DNA from: Anaeramoeba flamelloides
Taxonomy: Eukaryota > Metamonada > Anaeramoebidae
Direction: 5' to 3'
Assembly (NCBI GenBank): GCA_027625915.1
Contig: JANTQA010000051.1
Span: forward strand, 3,100,501 to 3,164,500
DNA length: 64,000 nucleotides
The notes under the pieces are model-generated. The model ran no database searches and was not told the origin of the DNA. It saw only the letters and a list, made by a program, of their open reading frames with translations. Positions 35,701-47,317 of the stretch are shown here, in pieces. The first letter of the stretch is position 1; each line of letters begins with the position of its first letter. A program made the position numbers and the translations under genes.

Positions 35701-37872
35701 ATGAAAAATTTCAGAACTCAACAAATCAACAAATCTTTCAAGCTAGAAAGTGTATCAAAAATACAAAACAAAAAACAAGAAATCAGTGCCTTTGTTGATG
35801 AAAAAAATCTTAATGAGGAACAACTATTAAACCTTATCAAGCAATTAAAAAAACAAAAATTTGATCTTTTAAACAAAAGAAAAAAAAAAAATAATGAGTA
35901 TGAATTATTTAAGCAACATCTCAGGAATATAAATCCAGATGTTTCAGGAAATAATATCCATTCAATGAGTGTAACTTTTTTTGTGAGTGAATCTTCATCA
36001 AGTTGCTCTTTTTCTGAGGATGAACCAGATTTAACCTCACAAGATTTTGATTTACTTTTAGGAATGACGCCAAAAGAAGAAAGCACAAGCCAAAGTCATT
36101 TTAAAAGTGAAAGTGAAGCATCAAGCGAAAGTAATTTTCAAAGTGAAAGTGTTCAAAACAAGAAAAAGAAAAAAGCTAAGCAAAGCATCGAAAACAAGAA
36201 AAATATCACAAGCAAGAAAAACATAACGAATAAGAAAAGCAAAAAAACAAATAACGATCTTGCTTTATCTCCATCAGAATTTTCATCAGAATTTTTCTCT
36301 TCATCATCTGAAGAGCAATTAGCATTGGTTAATCTCCCGTACTCGCAATTAGATTTCTTTTTAAAGGAAGGCTACACCGAAGTTTATCCAAATTTTTCAA
36401 AAAACTATCTTGATGAAAAAATTTTACCGACTATTACCAATGAAATTTTAAAAATCGAGAAAACTAGCCTTAGCCAAGACAGTTTGAGTGAAGAAAATGA
36501 GTCAACACATGAAGACAGTTATTATGCTGAGCCCTTTTTTATAATCAATTGTTGGGATGGATGGAAAAATATCAAAAAATCATTAATTACAAAAGTTGAC
36601 CGACGGACAATAAGGAGATCGACTATTAAATTTAAATCTACAAGAAAAAGGGCAGCTAACAAAAATATTGAATCAAAATCAGTAACAAAAACTAATAGAA
36701 TTGGAAAGGGAAAAGGGGTTGTGGATCGAAAGAGAAAGGGGAAAAAAAAGGAAAGGAAAAAAAGCAAGGAAAATGGACATAAAAATAAAATAATAATTGG
36801 CATTGAAGGCAGCAGTGAAAGGGGGAGTATAAGTAAAAGTAAAAATAAAAATAAAAGTAAAACCAAAAGGGAAAGGGAAAGGGAAAGTGAACTAAATGAA
36901 AACCCAATTAAAAAAGAAAGGGGAAGCGAAAAAAACCGTAATGCTATTCACGATCAAGAAATCTCGAAATCACATTCAAAAAATATTAAACGATATTTAA
37001 ATAATTTCCAAAAGCATTTTGAAAGTTCATATCTCTTAAGTGAAAGCTGGGCAAGAGTGGGCATTTCTTATCACATTGTGGATGTTGATAACACGGGTAA
37101 CGGGTTATTCCGGGTTGGTAAATTATGGTTTGAAAAGGATCAAATTGTGATCAGTATTGGTGGTGTTGGTAAATTCTTTTGTGCCAAATATAAAAAAAAA
37201 AACGCAATCCATATTCTTGTTGATAGCCAGAAGACAAGACGTTTCAAGATTTTAAATTCAAATTTAACGGGGGTTACCATCTCAGCTGGAAATCCAAGCC
37301 AAAAAAGAATGTTAGTTTTCCTCCTGATGATCTTCTTTTCCTCCCAGGGGCAAAATGCGCTAATTGGCAATAACCCGCAAATGGAAAACTGGGAATTAGC
37401 AAAGGCAAATCAGAAAATGGACCTATCTGTGCTTTCTCCATATTCACAGCCAAAATCATCTGAAAGGTATTTACTTTTAACAGAGCAGATCATAAAGCAG
37501 GAGGCATCGGATGGGGGGGGGAGAGCAAGGGGTATAAGAAGAGAGCGCTGGAATGTGGGTAAAGTTTTGTTCTGCGTCCATATTTGTGTCCCCAAGTTTA
37601 TTCCTTTTGAGCCTGGCTTTTTCATAATAGAAAAAAATGGATTTTCTTTTAGAATTAAACAGGAGATTAAAAATGTAGTTTTTATCCCCTTCGGTGCTTT
37701 CCATTCGGTGAAACCCCATCCGGAGAACGATCGGGTGTTACAAATTATCCAAAGGAAAAAATCAAAGCCGAAACTTTTACATTTAATCGTGGCTAAAAAT
37801 GCTTTTGAACGGAATTTCATCCTTGATGCGATTATATACTTTTCTAAAAGAAGTAAAACGGAAAAATATTAA
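35701..37872 (+). CDS. 723-aa protein, coiled coil plus C-terminal beta-rich region
   Basis: This is a single uninterrupted frame from ATG to TAA. Residues about 38-75 form a charged coiled coil (LLNLIKQLKKQKFDLLNKR). Residues 93-150 are Ser/Glu-rich and 155-185 Lys/Asn-rich. A short ordered block near 205-290 contains DFFLKEGYTEVYPNF. Residues 315-440 are a highly basic linker with nuclear-localisation-like clusters. The last 260 residues alternate hydrophobic strands and turns: GKLWFEKDQIVISIGGVG, then about 120 residues later GKVLFCVHICVPKF and FVIPFGAF-like strands, ending in an amphipathic helix (NAFERNFILDAIIYFSK). The two blocks could be tandem PH-like folds, which is inference from strand pattern only. 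No enzyme motif is seen and the family is not recognised. Lys clusters suggest a nuclear or nucleic-acid role. Confidence 0.75.
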   Translation: MKNFRTQQINKSFKLESVSKIQNKKQEISAFVDEKNLNEEQLLNLIKQLKKQKFDLLNKRKKKNNEYELFKQHLRNINPDVSGNNIHSMSVTFFVSESSSSCSFSEDEPDLTSQDFDLLLGMTPKEESTSQSHFKSESEASSESNFQSESVQNKKKKKAKQSIENKKNITSKKNITNKKSKKTNNDLALSPSEFSSEFFSSSSEEQLALVNLPYSQLDFFLKEGYTEVYPNFSKNYLDEKILPTITNEILKIEKTSLSQDSLSEENESTHEDSYYAEPFFIINCWDGWKNIKKSLITKVDRRTIRRSTIKFKSTRKRAANKNIESKSVTKTNRIGKGKGVVDRKRKGKKKERKKSKENGHKNKIIIGIEGSSERGSISKSKNKNKSKTKRERERESELNENPIKKERGSEKNRNAIHDQEISKSHSKNIKRYLNNFQKHFESSYLLSESWARVGISYHIVDVDNTGNGLFRVGKLWFEKDQIVISIGGVGKFFCAKYKKKNAIHILVDSQKTRRFKILNSNLTGVTISAGNPSQKRMLVFLLMIFFSSQGQNALIGNNPQMENWELAKANQKMDLSVLSPYSQPKSSERYLLLTEQIIKQEASDGGGRARGIRRERWNVGKVLFCVHICVPKFIPFEPGFFIIEKNGFSFRIKQEIKNVVFIPFGAFHSVKPHPENDRVLQIIQRKKSKPKLLHLIVAKNAFERNFILDAIIYFSKRSKTEKY

Positions 37873-38197
37873 CCAAAATAATAAATAATTCCTTTGGTTT
37901 TCTCTTTTGGCGATTTATTTTTGTTTTAAATAATATAACCAGTGTTCCTTTATTTGGTAGTTGTAAAATTATTTAAAATTGTATTTGTTGATACGCTGAG
38001 AAAGAGATCAAAATATAAATGAATAAATGTGTTGTATTTGTGTTGAAGTGGCCAGTATCGCCATAAAGCACGAGTCTGTGGTCTTAAAATATATACTAAA
38101 TTCCAAAATTTTGGACACTGTTTAAATTGAAAGAATAACAATAATCCACTTTACATTCAATTTGGAAATAATTTTGATTTTATTAACTAAACTCTGT
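37873..38197. other. downstream flank of the 723-aa gene
   Basis: This is the probable 3' UTR and terminator region. It holds a small G+C-richer patch (38045-38085) but no gene. Confidence 0.35.
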
Positions 38198-38883
38198 TTC
38201 AGTCAAAGGGGCCCAACGTTTTTTTCAAATATCAATTATTTTATATAATTGACCTTTGAAGAACAAATAAGAAATAAAGAGAATAATACACCTCAAAGAA
38301 ATGTTGATGCATGTCTGAAAGAAAACTAATTAATCAATAGATTTTCTTAAAAATGGAAAAACTCAAATTCTTAGGGCCCTATTGAGAAAAACAACGATGT
38401 TCGTTTTGAACTTCTACTAGTATTTGAATAATAAATATGAAACATTTTTCACTTAATTTTCCATACTTTTCTTTTAGAAATCAAGCCCCCAAACGAAGTT
38501 TGTTGGTATTTGTGGTCACTATTTGAAAAAGGGGATGAAAATAAAAGTGAAAATTTTTCAAATTTATTAAACAAATATCAAGATCAAAGATCGAATTGAA
38601 TTGCAATAGAAATCAATAGATTTCTCAACAATCATTTAAATGGTTTCAATGATCTTAGAATAACACATTTTTACCAAGTGACTATTGATCTTGCAATAAA
38701 AATTTTTTTGCAAATGAATGACGTTTTAAAACAAATAGAAAAAAAAAAACAAAAATGTGTAGAAATGTGAAAAAATGATTTCAATTTTGAAAATTTCCAA
38801 AATAAAATTTTTCTTCTAATATCTATGTAAACCCTTTAAACATGTGTATTATACCCATTACAACTGGGCCCCTTTGACTGAAA
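38198..38883. mobile_element. TIR element, TTCAGTCAAAGGGGCCCA
   Basis: The termini TTCAGTCAAAGGGGCCCA at 38198 and its exact inverse ending at 38883 enclose about 650 bases with no coding frame. The CAGTCAAAGGGGCCCA end resembles Tc1/mariner-type termini. It is the only copy in the window. Confidence 0.65.
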
Positions 38884-41800
38884 TATAGTTTATTTCATTT
38901 TTTGTCTTTTTTGTTTTGTTTTCATTTCCTTTTCTCTAGTTGCGTGATCTGTTTCTTTAGATATGGAAATTTTTTTTCAATGGTTGGTAGAAGTTTAATG
39001 TTGAGTTTGTTAAATAGGAAAACCACATACAATTAGTTGATGGTTATCTAATTATTTGATTGATCCACAATTGTTGTTGGAATTTAAAATAATTTGCCAA
39101 TATATTTTTTGTTCCGCTAATTTCAATGTTTTGGATATACTGATTTTTAATTTTGAGTTTTATATTTTTTTCTTCTATGTGGATGAAAATAGTTACATAT
39201 AGAAACATTAATACTAAGGTTAGTTAAATGTGTTTTTATATTACTTTTGGAAAAATATAATAAATTGGGGTTTTTATTGCCGTATTTTTGAATTTGGGTA
39301 TGTACTAATTTTTGGAATGGTGTTTTAGTAAGGGTTATAGGTAGTAGGTTTGGTGTGATATGTTGTTTTAGGCAATCCTTGTACTTTTTTTTTATAAATT
39401 AATTTTTGGGATTTCGCTTCAATTGGATAATTAATTTAATTTATCAAGAGTTGGGCTCTTCTGGGGTATGTTGGATTTTTTAAATGGGTGATCATTCAAA
39501 ATTGGTTTGTGTGATTTTCACAATATCTAAATTTTATCGAAAAATGTAAAATTCTATTTTATAATTTAAAAATAATTGAGAAAGAGAACAATATAATCAA
39601 ATATCAAAATGTGTCAGAAATAAATAGTTTTTTAGATGGAAGAGGGGTAATATTTTTTAAAAGAACTAAAAATTAATTTGAATTTTCAAAAGTAAGTCAT
39701 TTTTTATCACAAAATTTACATTCAGAGTAATGTAGCTACTTTTTTCGGTTATTTTCTCAATTCTTCGTTTTAAAAACAAATTTAAATGAATTAAAGAGTC
39801 TAGATTTAAATTTTGTTTTTTTTTATTTTTTTGGTTCTTTATCTATTGTTAAAGTGAAAAACCATTTTACATTTCTATATTAAATATTTTTTACTCAATC
39901 CAAAAAATGTTTTTTTAAATTTGTTAAAATTTCACCGGCAATTGTTGATCAATCAAATAATAAGACAATATGGGCCAATTGTGTGTGATTGTTCTATTTA
40001 ACAAAATCAACACTAAACTTCTATCAGCAATTGAAAAAAATCGAGATCTAATGAAATAGATTATGTAACTGGAAAAAAGAAAATGAAAACAAAACAAAAA
40101 AGACAAAAAATGAAATATTTAATAAAATCAAAATCATTACCAAATTAAATTCCATTTCAGGTATTGTTATTCTTTAGACTGTTTGGGGTGTGTCCAAATT
40201 TTTGGAATTTAATTTATTTTGATTTTTGAAAAGAAAAAATAATAAAATGTTAAAATTATTATAGTTTTTTTTATTGTTTGATAGATGAATATTCAAGTGG
40301 TTTATTGGAATTGAATAGTAGATATTTGTTTGTGTTAAATGTTGTTTTATATGAATATAGATGTTTTTATTTCGTATTAAAACAAAATTGTGAATAAAAA
40401 TTTACATTTTTTATGTATATTTTGAAATCTAATATATACTTATATAGATATTCTTTAAAAAAAATCCAAAACAAAAAAAAACTGTCTAGAATTTAATCAT
40501 TCGCTCAAAATCACGAATAGGTGGTATATTGTTATTTGGGGGAGGGTTTGAAAGAAAGTTTTAGTTTTTTGATTTTTTTATGTGTGGTGGGGAACAAAAT
40601 AGTATAACATGGCTTTACATAAAGCCCAGCGAATTAAAGGACAGGTTTCAGACAAGAAACAATTATTTTTTATATATTTATTTTTTATATAAGTATTTTT
40701 TTGGGAGGTGGGTAAAAAAAAAATAAATAAACAATAACTAGATGGCATATCAAATGAACACAACTTTTTACTTTAGTTATATTTCTATAATTTTATTAAA
40801 TTTTCTATATGAAATTTAATTACTAAAACTTTTTTTAATATTGTTTTGAAATTTAAAAACATAGACTTAGAAAAATTTTTATTCAATTCACCATTCAGGA
40901 AAAAATTTTTCAAATAGAAAACACTTTACACTTAAATATTATTTAAAAAATAATACTAAAACGAAAAATTTTGTGTATTTTTGTTGATTTATTTTCCACT
41001 GATCAATAAATATCTCTGAAGCTAAAAGTTCTTAAATTGAAGTAATAGAATTTTCCTGGCTCTTAAAGTTAATTCCACAAGAAAGGAAAAACAGAACAAC
41101 AAAAAATATAAAAAGTCAATTTTACTAAGGTTTATAAAAAAATGTCAAATTTTTAAAATTGAAATCGTTAAATAGTGTTCATTTAATGTTTTGTATTGTA
41201 TTTTAATTCGAATATACGTTCTATAATTTATATTTGGTTTTGTTTTTAAAATAAAGAAAAAATAAGTAAAAATAATATTTGAAAGGGATAAAGTATGTAC
41301 TATATTACAATTAAAATTGATTTTACAATTTTTTTTCCATAATATTTAGACAATATAAAAAAAATAATTTGTTGTTTCGTATTGTAAAAAATCCCATACA
41401 TGAAAATAATCTTGAAAATGGTTTTAAATTGTTAAAATTCAGAAAATTGTGGTGTAATTACTTAATTATTTCTTTTATCGATAGCCAAATCCATTATATA
41501 TCCAAATAGTTTTTTTTATGAATCCAAAAAAAAATAAAACCAAAAGCTCATTACTGTGAATGAAAAAATAAAAAGATCAAAAGTTTCATTAAACTTTCCA
41601 AAAAAATCTATACCAAAAATTAAAATAAATGATCAAAAGACCCTAATTCTAATTGTAAAATATAAATGATTTAAGCTCATTTTCATAATAAAAAATTGAT
41701 ATGTAAGACGATTTAAAAATCTTTTTTTCGAAAGTTAAATTAAAATTTTGTTACTTTTATTTTGCAACAAATAGTCTGGTAATGTATCTAAAGAATACTT

Positions 41801-42303
41801 CTTAAATTGTTTTATAACCCTTAGTTGATCTACTTATTTTGAAAAAAATAAAGTTTGATGATTTTAAGTGATCAAAATAATGCGTGCACAAAAACTATAA
41901 TCCGTGTTTCAAAATATTATACCAGCTTTTTTTTCTTCTTGTTTCAATGCAGCATCCAATTCATTATCTAAATAGTATACCTAAGTTAAAATCAATTTTG
42001 AAAGTATTCTGCATGGTATTTTCAGTAAATTTTAAATTATTCATGCAAATTATTGAAAATTATTTATAATTATTCTTTATCTTTTTTTCAAAATTTCATT
42101 GTTTTTTTTGATGATAAAAATTTTCTAAAAAATTTACTCTATTTTTTGAGATAAATTTTCCAATTTGATTATTCATTTTTAGAATTTCTTTTTAAATAAT
42201 AGAACTTTAAGAAACCAATACTATATTTTTTTATAGTTTATTGCCAGTTTCTTTGATTGGTTAATGTATCGGTCTTCTATAACAAAAAAACACGCTTTTT
42301 ATT
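38884..42303. other. AT-rich intergenic with element copies
   Basis: About 39935-40213 is a partial TTTTTAACACACC-family element, with the right end GGTGTGTCCAAATTTTTGGA. About 41556-41775 is a short AAAAGATCAAAATTTTCA element. No gene is supported. Confidence 0.45.
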
Positions 42304-42907
42304 TTGAAAAAGGGATCTAACTTTTCTGCACACATAATTTTGACTACAATAAGTAAATTGTTTATGAGCACTAAGCTTAATTTCAAAAATAGGGGCAAAT
42401 TTTTGATTGAAAAAAATTGTAGTTTCTCATTTAGTGAATACCAAAACTCAACCCAGAAAAATCAGAACTTAAAACTAAAAAATAACTGTCTAAAACACCC
42501 TTTTCTGTTTTAATTATTATTTCTAATAAAAGAATAGAGAAAATAAACCCATTAAGAAAAAAATAAATCTGACCCTATTTTTGAAATGATTTTTCATCTT
42601 AAAATTATCCATTTAAGATTCACTATTGCTTCCAAGAACCTTTTGAAACAACTTTCCATCAGAGTTATCAGATTTTTACTATTTACCCATTTGGTATCAA
42701 CCCAAACTTTCCTTGATACCTTTTTCAAGATAAAAAGAATCTCAACAAAAGAAAGAAAAAGAAAAAGAAAAGAAAACGAAAACAAAACCAATTTTTTGAA
42801 TGTACAACAAAGAACTCAAAGATAAAATGAATACGATCACATTCATCACATTGTCTCCAAATGAAAGAGAAAAGAAGATCTTATTTGATCTTGCTATTTC
42901 TTCACTT
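42304..42907 (+). pseudogene. gene remnant, family unknown
   Basis: Three protein-like stretches lie in sequence on the plus strand: 42304-42513 (with SKLFMSTKLNFKNRGKFLIE), about 42600-42780 (with NLLKQLSIRVIRFLLFTHLV) and 42800-42907. The last is ATG to TAA with TFITLSPNEREKKILFDL. They are in different frames and no clean splice sites join them. Base composition is richer in G+C than the flanks. This is most likely a decayed host gene, but exons of a live gene remain possible. Confidence 0.3.
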
Positions 42908-43284
42908 TTCAAGGAACCATTGTAACCCATTAAAGCAAATTTGGTTGATACTTGTTTTCGAAGCAAACACTTCTTGGGTGTTTTGCTTTCTTTGAATTTT
43001 ACAATCCCCTTCTCCAATGCTAATTAATCTCATCTCTTGAATATTAACGGTTTTCAAAAATGTTCTTGTTCATTCAACATAAAAATAACAATATGGAATC
43101 ATTTTGAAAGAAAAATTGCAAAAAAAATGAATTCAACTTTGGGAAATTTTCATTAAAAGAAGATTGTTTATTGATATTAAATATTCAATAATTACTTTTA
43201 AAAGATATTGGGTTCAGACTATTTGGTTAACACAACACACATACCAATAATTTAGAAAATACTAATGATGACCCTATTTTTGTA

Positions 43285-44160
43285 ATTTAGCTTATAATAA
43301 ACCTACCTAAAGTTCATTAAACTAGGGTACCTCTAGAATACTCATGTAATGGTTTGATAGCCTAAGTAGATCGACTTTTTTTGAAAAAACAATCAAGTTT
43401 TAAAGAGGATTACTAGAATTTGGAAAATGATATTTTTTCTTCTTTTTTTTTGATTGATTGGATGGTTTTTTGAACCATTGGAATTTCATTAATCAACATT
43501 CATATAAGTGTGCGAGTTATAATTTTAAAAGTTTGATATTAAAAAAAAGGATTTGATTGAAAATAAACTAAAATTCAAAATAAATGGCCCACCTTATATT
43601 TCAATTTTGAATTTCTTTTGTATCGTTTTGAAGTTTTTCCTCTCACAATGAAAAGTTTGTAAATAAATCATTTTTTCTCTTTTTTATTTTTTCATAAGTG
43701 TTTTGTTAAAATGGAAAATGAAAATGAAAAATTTGAAAGAAGTAACAGATGAATTAATGGAAAAATTGGTTTCAAATATGACAAAGAGATTAGATTTAGT
43801 TATTCAAAGGGAAGGAGAATCGATAAATGGGTTTTATTAATTTTTAAAAAAATTTTTTTTCATGTAATGCTTCATTCAAAATAAATTTCCAATTTTTTTT
43901 AAATTTTTTTTTTAACTTTTTTTATTTTATTTTTTGAAGAAAAACAAATACCCCTGGAGTAGTGAACCAAATACTAAAATAAAAATTTTGATATTATAAT
44001 AGATAACTACAAGTATTAAAAATATTTTTCTTTAAATTTTGATTTTTGATGGGCCAATTATTTTGAATGATAGTTTACAAGAAATTATCAACAATTTTCC
44101 TAATGTTCACAATTAATAATCTTGTAAGGAATTATTTTTATTTCTCTGTATTTTTTTCTC
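43285..44160 (-). mobile_element. broken long-TIR MITE copy with an insert
   Basis: About 43285-43575 and 44065-44160 match, in reverse orientation, the interior and one terminus of the MITE family at 9973-10466. Landmarks include AATAAACCTACCTAAAGTTCA and AATGTTCACAATTAATAATC. About 490 bases of unrelated sequence separate the two parts and include the SNARE-like ORF. The copy is old and clearly diverged. Confidence 0.55.
43718..43840 (+). pseudogene. R-SNARE-motif-like fragment, 40 aa
   Basis: The ATG-started 40-codon frame reads VTDELMEKLVSNMTKRLDLV then IQREGES. The spacing of hydrophobics and the LDLVIQR followed by GES recall the first half of an R-SNARE motif, as in VAMP7 or Ykt6, where a central Arg forms the zero layer. 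One extra residue after that Arg, the missing second half of the motif and the missing membrane anchor argue for a fragment. It sits inside a broken MITE. A downstream exon is possible (GG/GTTTTA at 43829) but not found. The similarity is from memory and is modest. Confidence 0.35.
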
Positions 44161-44375
44161 AAGATCGAAAAAAATTTCAACAAATAAAATGAAAATTAAA
44201 AAAGAAAAGAAAAAGGAAAAAATTATTAAGAATTGTTTATTAAAATTTATTAATAAAAGATCTTTTAAACATGAGAGATTAAAAGAAAAGAAAAAAATAA
44301 ATAAAAAAAAAAACAAGAGAAATAAGCTGATCAAAACTGATCATTTCAAAAAAAAAAAAAAAAAAAAAGTATCAT

Positions 44376-45403
44376 TTAATTTTTTTTTTTGTACTCTTTC
44401 ATTTCTCTTTCATATCTTTCTTTGTCTTCATCAGATTGTTTTTGGTAAGGCTATTGTAAAAATAATAAAAAAGTAAAAATAAAATGATAAAAAGGATGAA
44501 TAATGATGTTTTGTGGTTTTAAGAACAAAATCAAAAAATAGCTCTTAAAAAAAAAAAAAAAAAAACACTTACTTTTTTTTGTTCTTCACTCATTTCGCGC
44601 CATTCTTTCGAAATTATTGTAGCTAAATCACCAAATTTCAGGTCTGGATTTTTTTCTTTTAATTTTTCTCGGCTTGCGCTCGAATAGAAATTATAAGCTG
44701 ATCTTTTTCCTTTTGGTGCGTTTGGATCTTTCTTCTTCCTTTTCTTATTTTTTTTTTTTTTTGACTTTCTCTTTTTCTTTCGTTGTTTTTTTTTTCTTCT
44801 TCTTTTTTTTTTTTTTTTTTTACGTCTTCGATCAGATGATGAGCTGGAACTACTTCCTGAAGATGAGGAACTTGAACTACTTTCAGAAGACGAACTAGAA
44901 CTTGAAGAAGAAGATTCTGATGATGAGCTGGAACTTGATGATTCTGGTTTATTTTTTAAATAAATCTTTTGTTGGGTTTCAAATCTTTCTTTGTCTTCAA
45001 TTGATTTTTTTATGTAAGGCTATGATTATTTGGTTAAAAAAAAAAAAATCAAAATCGGAAATGTTGGAAAAATATTTAAGTAAACACACAGAAAAAAAAA
45101 ATAAAGTCCGAAGAAAATTTCAAAAAAAAAAAAAAAAAAAAAAAACACGTTAAATATTTTTTTTTTCTTTTTGGATACAAAAATAACAACAAAACAAGTA
45201 ATGACACATACCTCTTTTTCTTCATCAGTCAAAGCTTTCCATCTTTTGCTCACTTCTTTGGCAAGATCACCAAATTTGTACTCTGGGTTTTCTTCCTTAA
45301 TAATTTTTCTTTTTTCAACATTGAAAAACATATATGCAGACATTTTTCCTTTTGGTGCGTTTGGATCTTTCTTCTTTTTTCTCTTTCTTCTTTTTGATGG
45401 CAT
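44376..45403 (-). CDS. two-HMG-box chromatin protein
   Basis: Three exons, 45403-45212, 45019-44573 and 44450-44376, give 237 residues. Both introns (192 and 122 nt) are phase 0 with GT-AG ends. Box 1 (about 12-86) runs KKDPNAPKGKMSAYMFF ... KRWKALTDEEKEPYIKK. A Ser/Glu run (about 90-125) and a polybasic stretch (about 126-160) follow. Box 2 (about 161-237) runs DPNAPKGKRSAYNFY ... KEWREMSEEQKKPYQKQ and ends the protein. The DPNAPKG entry, the central Trp and the final KERYE helix are typical of HMGB/NHP6-type non-sequence-specific DNA-bending proteins. The Ser/Glu run is a likely casein-kinase-type substrate (inference). The first ATG is in good context. Confidence 0.92.
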
Positions 45404-47317
45404 TTTAAATGTTCAAAAATAATAACAAATATTTTTAATTTTTTAAAAAAAATGAAAATTGTTTTCAAAACTTTTCTCATAATTTTATGTTTCAAACTGT
45501 ATTGTGTTTATTACTTTTATTGTTTATGGATTTTGCTTCAATTTTGAATCGCATTGAGAAAAAAACGTTTAGTATTGATCAATTTATCATTAGTCAAACT
45601 ATTTAATAATTTTGAATCTATATTTATAAGAAACTATTACGACTAGTGTAATTATTATGAAAGAACCCAAATGTGTTAGGAAAATGGTATTTAGTGGATG
45701 TAATTCCCATATGTGGTAGTTCATATTTCATCTTTTATTACACTTTTTATTCTTGAATGAAAAAAAAAAATTCATTTTTAACTCGTTAAAATATTGGTTT
45801 ATTTTTAATTTTTGAGGTAAATAATTATCAATTGGAAAATAATTAATTTAAATCTAAAAAAAAAACTGGAGAATATAGACGAGTTTCTTTTGTTTCTTAA
45901 AAAGAAATTTCTCAATTTAAAATGAAATTTTATATTATTTTATTCAAAATAGGAAATATTCTTTGAAAGAACAAACCAATTAGAAAAGAGATCACTATAA
46001 CCAACTTTATTTTAATGACCCCTGAGAAAAGTTACAGATCTTATTTCTCTCAATTCAAAAATACAAAAATTACGGTTAAATTTATAATTCAAGTATTTAT
46101 TTTTGTTTTCAAGTTAAAGGGATAATCTTAATTTATGAAGTTAAAATTATCTTTTTCTATTGAAGTAGAGAAGATCTATGTGTTTTTTCAACCATTTAAG
46201 ATCTTAAAATATTGTGGTGGATTTAAGGAACTAGTAATTAGTATTTATATCTTTTCACAAAAGGTAAATAGTGTAATTATTTTCACAAGAATACTATTAA
46301 ACTTGATTAGAAAACTTATTTATCAACTTTAGAGAAATGAATTCTCATTTTTAAAACAGAAGTTCATTTTTACTAAATTATATTTCAGTAAAAAGATCTG
46401 GAACTTTTTGTTTGGATTTTTGAGATAAAAACCCAATAAGAAATTGAAAATTTTGCAAAATATTTTATTTTAAAGAAAAATCACTTTTAGTAATTTCTGA
46501 GAGTCTGTATTCACAAATAACCTTGAACATTTCTAATCTTATTTTGAAAGAATAGAGAAAAATAAATTGAATATTGATCTCATTGAAGATCTAAAAAATT
46601 TGAAAATGATCATTTATTTTATTCACAAATATTTAATAAATTTCTTGAAATTTAAAAGATTATGTCATATTCTTTTTCAAAAATATAGAGTATAATTAAA
46701 TAACTGATTTTAATAAGAACAAGTTTGTTAGTATTTAAATTATTTTTTTATTAGAATTATTAATTTGTATTAATTCTATTTGTTTGAAAATCTTTAAAAA
46801 AGAGAGAAATAATTGTAAATTCTATTGATAAGTTTAATCTTTGTATTACTATTAACCCACTGAAAGAATTAACATTGGGTTATTAATTATTGATAAAAAA
46901 TAATCAAATTAAAAAGTCTTTCTTTTAGTTATTAGTTGAATTTTGCTAGTTTTGTACAAATATACTATTTTGGAGAATATATTTTTACAAATTATTTTAA
47001 GAGAATCTGAATTCTGTGCCACAATTTGAGATTTTTTTGTGCCTTAAATTTTGTTAAAGTTTTTTCCTTAAAAGTGGAACTGACTGTATGAATATCTATT
47101 AAAAAATTATTTCTTTAGATTATAAATTGAAATTACCAGGTATTTATAAACAATATTTCAGTAAAAATTTTAATTTAATAGTTTGTGTGTTTTTTTACAT
47201 TTTTTTTAGTAAACAAAAATTAAAAATTGTTTTGAACTATCCTTTGAATCAAATAAAATAAATTTTTTTCAAGTTTAAAATAATTATTGAAATTTTTTTC
47301 TAAATTAAGTAGAGTTT
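45404..47317. other. AT-rich intergenic
   Basis: No supported gene; 45404-45700 is the upstream flank of the HMG gene. About 46995-47089 is half of a palindromic ACAGTCAGTT-family element, ending GTGGAACTGACTGTA. The ORF at 46135-46332 (+) has no recognisable feature. Confidence 0.45.

Noticed and set aside
44113-44476. Lys-rich and Phe-rich ORFs on both strands beside the HMG gene
   Set aside because: They are low-complexity frames over the last HMG exon, its intron and A/T homopolymers.
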